From: CAYXFD01 sp964464175 | GTDB taxonomy: Bacteria; Cloacimonadota; Cloacimonadia; Cloacimonadales; JAJBBL01 | Direction of reading: 5' to 3' | Length of the DNA stretch: 64,000 nt | Assembly (NCBI GenBank): GCA_964464175.1 | Contig: CAYXFD010000002.1 | Span: 124,001 to 188,000, forward strand | Part shown: positions 19,083 to 26,509 of the stretch, one piece after another | Layout of the letters: each line of letters starts with the position of its first letter | Position numbering within the stretch: the first letter of the stretch is position 1 | Notes under the pieces: model-generated | What the model saw: only the letters and a program-made list of their open reading frames with translations | Told to the model about the DNA's origin: nothing | Databases searched by the model: none | Position numbers and translations under genes: made by a program

Positions 19083-20648
19083 ATGAGATCGAGAATTTTG
19101 ATCATTGAGGATGAACAGGAAACAAGGGATCTTTTCAGGAGTTTTCTTGAGGATGATGGCTATGAAATTGATGAAGCAGAGAATGGAACGGAAGCGTTTA
19201 ATCTTGTCACTGAGAATATCTATGATCTTTACATAACGGATATTGTTATGCCGGAGATGAACGGTATTGAGTTTTTGAAGGTACTTAAAACCCTTGACCC
19301 TGATGCGGTAGTGATCGTTGTGACCGGTTACAAAAGCGAAGAATTCGAAAAAGAGGCGAAGAAACACGGAGCTTTCTGTTTGATGAACAAGCCGGTCAGA
19401 TTAGAAGAATTCCGTAAAGTAGTAGAACAGGGTTTGCTGGAAAGGACGAAACTGCACGATTCAAGTATCTCAGAAAAACTATTGAGAATGAAGGCGAAGC
19501 TAAACACGAACAGAGAATTAAAAGAGAGAGTATATAATAAGTTCAAAAGCTTTTTACTCGGGCTGGAACAGATTGAACCTAATTATGTTGAGTTTGGAGG
19601 ACCCGGGTCCGATAACAAGATCTGGGGAAAGTTCTGCTCATCACTGAAACCACTCCCCTTTGAGGATACTTTCTCACAGGAAGAGATCAACATGATGGTT
19701 TTGAGTGTTATCAGTAACTCCCAACTCGATAAATTGCTTGAGGATAAAGCGATTGAAACAGTGATAAATCTACAGGCTGAAAAGAAGAAATCCCGGTTTA
19801 TGCTGAAGAGCTATTGTGATTGTGAGGAGTTGGTCGTAGAGATTAACATTGAAAGACAATCTGTCCTGGATATCAAAAAGATGAAATTCAAGGAACCGGT
19901 TCTTGCCAAATTATCTTTTGCCGGAGATAATAACGGACTGGTGATCATCTCAGGGTTAAACGGCTCGGGAAAAAGCAGTCTGGTTGATGCAGTTATCAAT
20001 CTCAATAATGAAACTAACAGCGGCAAAATATTTATCATAAATGAATTAATGGAGTACAATCATCATTCGAAGAAATCGATTATCAGACACCAGAAAGTAA
20101 TCAGAGATACCAATTCTTATGTGGAGGCAATGAATAAAGTTCTCGATTATTCTCCGAATATGGTGGTTATTGAGGATATTGCAGGTCCGGAGATTCTTGA
20201 TGCTGCAATGAGATTGGTAGAAGGTGGTACTCTGGTTATCGCGACCATGCGAAAGAACAGTGTTCTGGAAGTTTTGGGTAAGCTTCTTGCCTTCTATCCA
20301 GAAGAAGATCGGGTAACCATTTACCGCAGATTAGCCCGGATGTTAGGGGCTGTTATTTGCCGAAAGTTGATCACCTCTAACGGGAATGAGCTTTTACCGG
20401 TCAAAGAGGTGCTTATTAATAATGAAGCAGCGGCAGAATTGCTGTTCAGGGGAGATATCAACAACCTGTTCCAACTGATGCTCAAAGAAAGAGGAGAGGG
20501 AATGATAACAATGGAACAGGAGCTATTGAGCTATGTGAAAAAGGGATTACTATCGGAAGCAATTGCCGTTGAAGCCTCCAATCGTCCTCAGAGAATGGAG
20601 GAAATGATAGCTAAACTAAAAGTAAAAAACGCAAGCAAAGAACTGTAA
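19083..20648 (+). CDS. CheY-like receiver fused to a degenerate PilT-like ATPase
   Basis: 521 residues from the ATG at 19083, which has AGAGG 5 bases upstream. An in-frame ATG at 19065 has no ribosome-binding site and would only add residues before the receiver fold. Residues 1-120 form a response-regulator receiver with acidic pocket 'IIEDE' and acceptor Asp53 in 'YITDIVMPEMNG'. Residues ~150-521 follow PilT throughout, including 'GGPGSDNKIW' (compare 'GGMGSNNKIW' in PilT at 13532) and 'GMITMEQELL'. Walker A is intact ('GLNGSGKSS', 291-299, Lys297), but Walker B 'GEMRD' is replaced by 'IEDIAGPE' and the His box 'STLHT' by 'IATMRKN'. It probably binds nucleotide but hydrolyses poorly. A phosphorylation-controlled regulator of the pilus motor is inferred. 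It lies 56 bp after pilB. Confidence 0.88.
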   Translation: MRSRILIIEDEQETRDLFRSFLEDDGYEIDEAENGTEAFNLVTENIYDLYITDIVMPEMNGIEFLKVLKTLDPDAVVIVVTGYKSEEFEKEAKKHGAFCLMNKPVRLEEFRKVVEQGLLERTKLHDSSISEKLLRMKAKLNTNRELKERVYNKFKSFLLGLEQIEPNYVEFGGPGSDNKIWGKFCSSLKPLPFEDTFSQEEINMMVLSVISNSQLDKLLEDKAIETVINLQAEKKKSRFMLKSYCDCEELVVEINIERQSVLDIKKMKFKEPVLAKLSFAGDNNGLVIISGLNGSGKSSLVDAVINLNNETNSGKIFIINELMEYNHHSKKSIIRHQKVIRDTNSYVEAMNKVLDYSPNMVVIEDIAGPEILDAAMRLVEGGTLVIATMRKNSVLEVLGKLLAFYPEEDRVTIYRRLARMLGAVICRKLITSNGNELLPVKEVLINNEAAAELLFRGDINNLFQLMLKERGEGMITMEQELLSYVKKGLLSEAIAVEASNRPQRMEEMIAKLKVKNASKEL

Positions 20649-20843
20649 CCAATCCTCTGACTATTCATCAGCTTAGCTAAACTATACAGAGTGACAAAAC
20701 AATAAATCTGTCATATTTTTGCCTGAATAGCCAATAAACCTCCTGCTCTCTACAAATTCTCTGATGCAGCCAGAAAATGATGTTCTATCTATTGAGTTCA
20801 GAGATTTTTGGGTTACTTTCTCAGTTATTTTGAGGAACAGAAT

Positions 20844-22178
20844 TTATTTCCAGCTGACGACAGATATCTCATCTTCTCCTTCTCCGCTGCCCCAGAGATA
20901 TTCGAAGGACTCGTCCTCATAATCCTCATCATAAAAGACCCTGGTGTTTCCGAGTGCTGCGAAACTGCCGGCGATGACAGCTCCGCGGATGCGTCCGCTT
21001 CCGGATAAGCTTACATGAGCGTTAGGGGCATATACAAACCTGGAGTTAGCCTCAGCATTACCACTGACTATAACATTTGCTCCGCCGGTAATGATATGAC
21101 CTACTATACCGCCGGAACCTCCAATTATTACATCGGCAATCTCAGCATACAAGGAACCGTGAAATTTCGTGTTCCCTGCCGGATTAACTGCCGGTGAACC
21201 GGCATAATTCATGTGGAGAGCAGCATTATCACCGTTCAGATTGACCGTACTGCTGCCGTTCAGGGTAAAGTTGTCTTCGACAAATAGAACCAACCGCCCA
21301 TCACCCTGTAAATATATGTGACCCTGCTGAATATCGAGGTCCCGAACTCTGAGGACTCTGTCTTCACCACCTAAATCAATAAAGAGGTTACAGTTCGCGG
21401 TTACTCTTATCCTGTCATAATTGCCATTTTCATTGATATGGGCAGTTTGAACACCTGTCAGAACAATATCAGATTTTGCAGTCAGGTTCGTCGGGAATTC
21501 CGGGAAATCAGGCATCGGGTAAGGTTCCGGATCGGGGAAGTGAAGCATATCTCTTGCAATGTGTTCCCCTTGCCTTCCTGCTCCTCTGGCGGATTTAACT
21601 ACATCATAATGATCAACACCTGTTAAGGTAAAGAAATTGCCGTCAACATGGGTACTCCAAGCGAAGTTGACACTCTGGGGTGTTGAGGAGTAAGTGCCGG
21701 AATCACCCACTATTCGGGAACTACCTGTCAATTCAATCCCGGCGAGACTTGTCACCGCTAAGTTAGGGTTAATATTAAAAAAACTGCCTCCTCCACTCTG
21801 AGTGACATTCAGGGTGACGTAGGTTTCATATTCAATGGATGAGTTACCACTCTTTCCCACAGAAGTCAGCTCAATAAGACTGCCCGTCCTTTCACCGGAA
21901 ACGAGATAACTTCCATCCAAATCCGACCATTGCACAAAAGTGTTGTTATTATTCGGGAAATATTGCACAACATTCTCGTCAGGAAAACTCCATTCTCCTT
22001 GAATAAGTTGTGACACGGCAATTTGTGCTGCACTATGGGCAATATTTCGAGCCTGATTCTGATGAAAAGCTAAAATATTACGGGTTTGGGTTACAGAGCT
22101 GAGCCGGTTGTTTGATATAACAAAAAATGCTAAAATCATTAATAAACTTAAAACCACAATTATAGCGTATCTTCCCAT
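20844..22178 (-). CDS. Large pilin-like protein with beta-helix-like C-terminal domain (first of two paralogs)
   Basis: 444 residues. The start 'MGRYAIIVVLSLLMILAFF' is a short leader plus one long hydrophobic helix, then 'ARNIAHSAAQIAVSQL', a layout like PilX/PulK-type minor pilins. The C-terminal half (about 240-420) is a series of short Gly/Asn/Ser-rich strands ('GNTKFHGSLYAEIADV', 'SGSGRIRGAVIAG'), like bactofilin-type or right-handed beta-helix repeats. It is paralogous to the next gene upstream (22213-23343), with which it shares the opening MGRYAII. GAGAGGA precedes the ATG. It is the last gene of the four-gene operon that starts at 24702. A minor pilin or pilus-tip role is inferred. 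Confidence 0.72.
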   Translation of the reverse strand: MGRYAIIVVLSLLMILAFFVISNNRLSSVTQTRNILAFHQNQARNIAHSAAQIAVSQLIQGEWSFPDENVVQYFPNNNNTFVQWSDLDGSYLVSGERTGSLIELTSVGKSGNSSIEYETYVTLNVTQSGGGSFFNINPNLAVTSLAGIELTGSSRIVGDSGTYSSTPQSVNFAWSTHVDGNFFTLTGVDHYDVVKSARGAGRQGEHIARDMLHFPDPEPYPMPDFPEFPTNLTAKSDIVLTGVQTAHINENGNYDRIRVTANCNLFIDLGGEDRVLRVRDLDIQQGHIYLQGDGRLVLFVEDNFTLNGSSTVNLNGDNAALHMNYAGSPAVNPAGNTKFHGSLYAEIADVIIGGSGGIVGHIITGGANVIVSGNAEANSRFVYAPNAHVSLSGSGRIRGAVIAGSFAALGNTRVFYDEDYEDESFEYLWGSGEGEDEISVVSWK

Positions 22179-22212
22179 GATCCTCTCTCAAATTTAGATT
22201 TGAAAAAAAGTG

Positions 22213-23343
22213 TTATTGCCAGCTTAATACATAATAACGGGCGGTAACAATTTCACTTGATTCAAGCTCACTTAAGGCTTCATCATAAAAAAGGCTGCAT
22301 CTAATCTTGATGTTCTTTCCGAGAATAGCCCCTTTTAGGGTGAATTTTGTCCCGTAAATATCTATATCTGCTTCGGGAGCATAAACGACCCCAGTAAAGG
22401 TTGTATTGTTACTCCCCTGAAGATTCACGTCCGTACAGGTTTCGGTGCCGTAAATTATCAGATTCTCAGCTACACCTGTTTCGTTAAAGATGCCGTTACC
22501 CCGGTTGTCTAAGGAACCGCTGATGTAGATCTTGAGGGAGGCACCCGAATTGAGAATCAATTTGGAATTACCGGTAAGCCTCAAATTAGCCTCAAGATAG
22601 AGATTGGTATGACCTCCGGAGAATTGAACAACAGTATTACCGCTCAGGTTCACATTATTCTCTACCCGGTAATCACCGGCAGTTATTGTATGGGAATTAT
22701 TCGGGATGGTGATGATGTTTCCACCCCCCGGATCGGGAACGACCGGCATATCCTTATCTACTTTGTGGGAAACAGTACCGTGGATCTCTCCGGCATTACT
22801 AAAAACCCCGTCGGGACCATAACCTACTTTGGCATCATTAGTTGGTGTAAAGACAGGATCGTCTGAATTGAAGCTGTTAATATATCCCTGAGGATAGATT
22901 GAAAGGTCATACTTACTGTAAGCTGCGTAGTCAAAGAGAGTCGTCGATTCTTCAATTTTTCTGAAATGAATTCGGGTATCATAAACTCTGTCATTCGATT
23001 CCCCTGATACGGTTATGATCAGATTATTATGGTCGGGTTTCGTAATATTATCTATCTTGTAGCGGCCGTCAAGATCTTCCCAGGTGGCAAAGCTCATGAG
23101 GGGATGAACAGAAATATTTCCTGTCGGATAGAAGATGTCGAACTTCCAAACCCAGCTTTTGGGGTTAATAACGTTCTCTATGACGATCTGGGCGGCACTG
23201 TAAGCGATATTCTTGGCTTTATTATATTCAAAGGCATCGATGTTTCTATCGACGGTAATCCGGCTGGTATTCGTAGTACTGATGACGAAATAGGTCAACA
23301 AGAGCACTAATGTTGTCACAAGTATTATTGCATATCGTCCCAT
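22213..23343 (-). CDS. Large pilin-like protein with beta-helix-like C-terminal domain (second paralog)
   Basis: 376 residues. It opens with 'MGRYAIILVTTLVLLLTYF' and 'AKNIAYSAAQIVIENV', the same architecture as its downstream neighbour at 20844. Residues ~210-350 are repeats of short strands ('NVNLSGNTVVQFSGG', 'FTGVVYAPEADIDIYG', 'LKGAILG'), a parallel beta-helix-like pattern. A strong ribosome-binding site (AAAGGAGGT, 5 bases) precedes the ATG. The gap to the next gene is 34 bp. The two copies have diverged strongly except for the N-terminus and the strand periodicity, so they probably fill different places in one filament tip. No enzymatic motif is seen. Confidence 0.72.
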   Translation of the reverse strand: MGRYAIILVTTLVLLLTYFVISTTNTSRITVDRNIDAFEYNKAKNIAYSAAQIVIENVINPKSWVWKFDIFYPTGNISVHPLMSFATWEDLDGRYKIDNITKPDHNNLIITVSGESNDRVYDTRIHFRKIEESTTLFDYAAYSKYDLSIYPQGYINSFNSDDPVFTPTNDAKVGYGPDGVFSNAGEIHGTVSHKVDKDMPVVPDPGGGNIITIPNNSHTITAGDYRVENNVNLSGNTVVQFSGGHTNLYLEANLRLTGNSKLILNSGASLKIYISGSLDNRGNGIFNETGVAENLIIYGTETCTDVNLQGSNNTTFTGVVYAPEADIDIYGTKFTLKGAILGKNIKIRCSLFYDEALSELESSEIVTARYYVLSWQ

Positions 23344-23423
23344 CTTTTACCTCCTTTTGAGGTTAATCTTATTTCCATGAATGAACAACTGATTGAAAAC
23401 CATGATTATAAAGAAAACGAGCA

Positions 23424-24242
23424 TCAACCCCCCGGTGAAGGGAGGCGGTATCCCCGCAGAAAGAATTCTTTTTGGAGTTCAGTATAAAACTGCTCGTTTT
23501 CGCAGGATGAATAGAGTTGATCGGGTGAGCTTCCGACAGTGATATTAACCCGGATAAGATATATGTTTTTCATATCTTTAACGGTATCCGAAGTATTGAC
23601 CGGTTCTCCGCCGCTGCCCCATTCGACCATATTGAAAACGTAAATTTCATCGTCGGATCTGTCAACCAGTCGTAGATGATAGGTCCGGGAATCTAACTGA
23701 GTAGTCTGATATATGTGAAAGTTGAGAGGACCCGGGTTAGCCGAAAAGGTCATATCCCATTCTCCTCTGATCGTTAATCTCTGTTGAGCAGATGAATAAT
23801 TTTTGACGATCTTGGTTTCCCCTTGCGAGAGAGGGGAGACGAGCATTACTAAAGAGCCGGCACTTATGGCAGGATTCCCGGTAACCATTACGGAATTAGA
23901 AGAGAGAACTGCTGAAACCGTACCGGTAAGAAGCTCGGAACCTTTCGTTAATTTAAGAATAAAGAGTGAATCGTCTTCAGCTTCCATAAAGACTATTGTT
24001 CCGTCAGGATCCCTGAAATATATAGAGTTCGTGTTGACTCTAACCGAGTCTGAGACAAAGCTGTGGAGGTGACGGATCTCCTCCTGGATTATCGTTACTG
24101 CCAAATCGGCAACTCCCTGGAGTTGCTGCATTACCTGATTTTCCGTACTTGATCTGAGAGTCATCATATGGACACCTAAAACCATCAGGGCTATTATCCC
24201 GGCAACAATTACCGATTGGACAATATCAAGTATCGAAGCCAT
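23424..24242 (-). CDS. Pilin-like protein (pseudopilin architecture)
   Basis: 272 residues. 'MASILDIVQSVIVAGIIALMVLGVHMMTL' gives a short leader and one membrane helix, then an amphipathic helix ('QLQGVADLAVTIIQEEIRHL') and a beta-rich domain. The layout matches minor pseudopilins of the GspJ/PilW kind, but I see no strong sequence match and no conserved Glu5. GGGAGAG lies 7 bases before the ATG. It is the second gene of the operon, 37 bp after the gene at 24280. Confidence 0.65.
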   Translation of the reverse strand: MASILDIVQSVIVAGIIALMVLGVHMMTLRSSTENQVMQQLQGVADLAVTIIQEEIRHLHSFVSDSVRVNTNSIYFRDPDGTIVFMEAEDDSLFILKLTKGSELLTGTVSAVLSSNSVMVTGNPAISAGSLVMLVSPLSQGETKIVKNYSSAQQRLTIRGEWDMTFSANPGPLNFHIYQTTQLDSRTYHLRLVDRSDDEIYVFNMVEWGSGGEPVNTSDTVKDMKNIYLIRVNITVGSSPDQLYSSCENEQFYTELQKEFFLRGYRLPSPGG

Positions 24243-24279
24243 TACTTAACTCTCCCGAAAAACAGAATAATCATTATAA

Positions 24280-24702
24280 TTACCACCATTTACTGAAAGC
24301 AGTAATGTATCTCGATTTCAAAAACTCATCACTTTTGGAAGAATCTGAATAGATGGAAACCGTTACTTTTTTATACTCGTGATTATTACTGCTGACGGTA
24401 ATAGTTCCTGTATGTACGGCAACATCAGAGTAAAGGATATTCCCGGAATCAGTAGTATAAGGGTCATTCCATATCGCGTTGCTGTCATTTACTCTGGCCT
24501 CAAGATCATCATAACCACTCTCTGTGTTAGCAATATTGGACAAGACTTCGATGAGAGTCTGGCCATAACTGACAGCCTCCAGTTCATGCTGGTGCTCGAT
24601 CGTCAGCATAGTGGCAAATATCCTTGTCCTGTTGATAGTGGCAGTGATCGTAGCAAAGAGTACAAGTGCCAGTATCGTTAAAAGAGTCTGACCCAGATTC
24701 AT
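24280..24702 (-). CDS. Small pilin-like protein, first gene of the pilin-like operon
   Basis: 140 residues. 'MNLGQTLLTILALVLFATIT' gives a leader with Gly4, so a prepilin-type cut Gly4/Gln5 is possible, with a hydrophobic helix following and Thr instead of Phe or Glu at the usual positions. The rest is a small polar domain with no recognised motif. AGGAG lies 9 bases before the ATG. It heads the operon 24280, 23424, 22213, 20844. The upstream region has a sigma-54-like promoter and the enhancer-like element shared with the pilin gene at 8488. Confidence 0.65.
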   Translation of the reverse strand: MNLGQTLLTILALVLFATITATINRTRIFATMLTIEHQHELEAVSYGQTLIEVLSNIANTESGYDDLEARVNDSNAIWNDPYTTDSGNILYSDVAVHTGTITVSSNNHEYKKVTVSIYSDSSKSDEFLKSRYITAFSKWW

Positions 24703-24754
24703 TTTCTTAAACTCCTGTTAATTAGCGAATTATAGTTTTTCTCGGTCTTATAGA

Positions 24755-24772
24755 GAGCAAAATGTATTCCAT
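24755..24772 (-). promoter_or_regulatory. Sigma-54-like promoter of the pilin-like operon
   Basis: Minus strand reads ATGGAATACATTTTGCTC: GG (24770-24769) and GC (24758-24757) are separated by 10 bases. The -12 half (TTTTGCT) is good, while the -24 half (TGGAAT) departs from TGGCAC. Transcription would start near 24745, 43 bases before the ATG. The shared upstream element supports this assignment. Confidence 0.65.
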
Positions 24773-24908
24773 ATTCCTGAAAGAAGCTAATCAGAATTAG
24801 ACTTTATCTAACTACATGAATAAAATGTTGATGAATTCTGTCAACTTAAGATTAAAAAAGACTTAAGCTCTGCAATAATTGAGGGAAAATATTCGGAAGA
24901 GAACGAGA

Positions 24909-24949
24909 TAATGACATAGATTAATTACAAATGCCAATAAATGTGTCAC
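24909..24949. promoter_or_regulatory. Candidate enhancer element upstream of the pilin-like operon
   Basis: It begins 151 bases upstream of the -12 GC. The 21-bp block TAATGACATAGATTAATTAC + A matches 17 of 21 positions of the block at 9069-9089, in the same orientation and at nearly the same distance from the promoter (148 there). TGTCA follows at 24944, 35 bases from the block start (34 in the other copy). A binding site for the neighbouring NtrC-family regulator is inferred. Confidence 0.6.
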
Positions 24950-25091
24950 TAAAAAATGTCAAGCAAAGTTAAGCAGCCGCTTCGGTTTGAAAACCATTTA
25001 TAAAATTCTATCCCGATTCTGCTGATCAAAGATCGGCAAAAAAAACTCATACTGGCTTATATTTTTCCTAACTTCGATAAATTGTGGAAAG

Positions 25092-26483
25092 TTAATTTCG
25101 GTAGTTATTGGGGTCGATTCCGTATTTTGAGAATTTTTCATAGAGATTTTGTCTCTTGATCCCGGAGATTTCTGCTGCTTTCGTTACGTCACCTTTGCAG
25201 CGGGAGAGTAACTTATGGACATATTCTTTTTCAAATAGTTCCTTTGCTTCCTGAAACTGGAGATGGAGCAGCTGCTGATGCAATTCAATGTTACCGTTAC
25301 TCTTTTTATCGAAGATTATCGAAGGGAGATCTTCCGGAATGATCATATTATGGGTTGCCAGGATCACAGAATGTTCGATAGCATTCTTTAGCTCCCGCAC
25401 ATTACCTTTCCAGGAGTAATTAACTAATAAAGAAAGGGCAGGGGAGGAAATGCTTTTAACAGCCTTACCGTGTTTAGCCGAGAATTCTTTGACGAACTCA
25501 TGGGCAAGAATGGGAATGTCTTCCTGTCTTTCCCTGAGGGGTGGTATGTGAAGCTTTATGACATTGAGCCGGTAATAGAGATCTTCCCGGAATCTACCTT
25601 TCTGCACCTCTTCTTCGATATTCTTATTGGTAGCAGTAAGCACCCGGACATCAACAGGGATATCGGTATCACCCCCCACCTGCCGGACAAGACCTTTTTC
25701 CAAAACTCTCAAGAGTTTGATCTGAAAAGCGGGTGAAGTTTCCGTCATCTCATCCAGAAAGAGAGTACCACCGTTTGCTTCCTGAAAATAACCTGCTTTG
25801 TCCCGGACAGCGTCGGTAAAGGCACCTTTTTTATGACCAAAGAGAGTACTTTCTAAGAGAGTTTCAGGCAGACTGCCGCAGTTGAAGGCTACGAAGCGTT
25901 TATCTTTTCTTTTACTGTTCCGCCAGATCATTTCGGCAAAGACCTCTTTGCCTACTCCGGTTTCTCCTGAGATCATTACTGTCGTATCCAGAGGGGCTAC
26001 AATCTTTACTTTTTCCAGAAGCTGTTGGATAGGTTGACTGTTTCCGACGATTCTGCTGCGGTCGAGTTCGCTTGTCAGTAACTCCTTTAACCTGGCTATT
26101 TCTTCGGTCTGCCAATGCATTTTCATTACTTTGTCAACGATAAAGTTTATGAGTTCCAGGTCTTCGACCGGTTTTTCGATAAAGTCTTCAGCCCCTTTTT
26201 TTATTGCTTTGACAGCCATCTGAAGTGATGCTTTTCCGCTGATGACGATGACAGCAACGTGTGGAAATCTCTGTTTAATCATCTCCAGAAGCTGCAAGCC
26301 GTCGATTCTGGGCATAACAAGATCAGTCATGACGACGTGATAGTCATTGAGTTCCAACATCTGCAAGGCAATATCTGCCGATTCCGCAGTATCGACCTGG
26401 TATGATGATTCCAGATGCCGCTGGAAAATTATCCTGGTATCTTCTTCATCATCAACAACAAGTATTCTGGGAATTATAGTCAT
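25092..26483 (-). CDS. NtrC-family sigma-54-dependent response regulator (PilR-like)
   Basis: 463 residues. The receiver (1-120) has 'VVDDEED' and acceptor Asp54 in 'VVMTDLVMP'. The AAA+ domain (about 145-380) has Walker A 'GETGVGKE', Walker B 'GGTLFLDEM', and 'FREDLYYRLNV' and 'WKGNVRELKNAIEHSV'. The C-terminus (about 410-460) has a Fis-type helix-turn-helix ('GDVTKAAEISGIKRQNLYEKF'-like, read as key residues). The sigma-54 contact loop reads GAFTDA instead of GAFTGA. Family knowledge: such proteins bind upstream enhancers and open sigma-54 promoters using ATP. It follows its probable kinase by 26 bp. Because it adjoins the pilus locus and sigma-54 promoters occur there, regulation of the pilin genes is inferred. 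Confidence 0.9.
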   Translation of the reverse strand: MTIIPRILVVDDEEDTRIIFQRHLESSYQVDTAESADIALQMLELNDYHVVMTDLVMPRIDGLQLLEMIKQRFPHVAVIVISGKASLQMAVKAIKKGAEDFIEKPVEDLELINFIVDKVMKMHWQTEEIARLKELLTSELDRSRIVGNSQPIQQLLEKVKIVAPLDTTVMISGETGVGKEVFAEMIWRNSKRKDKRFVAFNCGSLPETLLESTLFGHKKGAFTDAVRDKAGYFQEANGGTLFLDEMTETSPAFQIKLLRVLEKGLVRQVGGDTDIPVDVRVLTATNKNIEEEVQKGRFREDLYYRLNVIKLHIPPLRERQEDIPILAHEFVKEFSAKHGKAVKSISSPALSLLVNYSWKGNVRELKNAIEHSVILATHNMIIPEDLPSIIFDKKSNGNIELHQQLLHLQFQEAKELFEKEYVHKLLSRCKGDVTKAAEISGIKRQNLYEKFSKYGIDPNNYRN

Positions 26484-26509
26484 GTTTCTTTTCCTTCTTA
26501 AAAGAATGG

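Larger units (their letters stand above)
24703..25091. other. Intergenic region upstream of the pilin-like operon
   Basis: 389 bp between the pilin-like operon and the stop of the NtrC-family regulator. It holds the sigma-54-like promoter and the enhancer-like element; further TGTCA words occur at 24839 and 24957. I see no gene. Confidence 0.6.

Noticed and set aside
20649..20843. Terminator between the receiver-ATPase gene and the pilin-like operon
   Set aside because: Only the short palindrome TTAGCTAA is visible; no stem with a T run on either strand.
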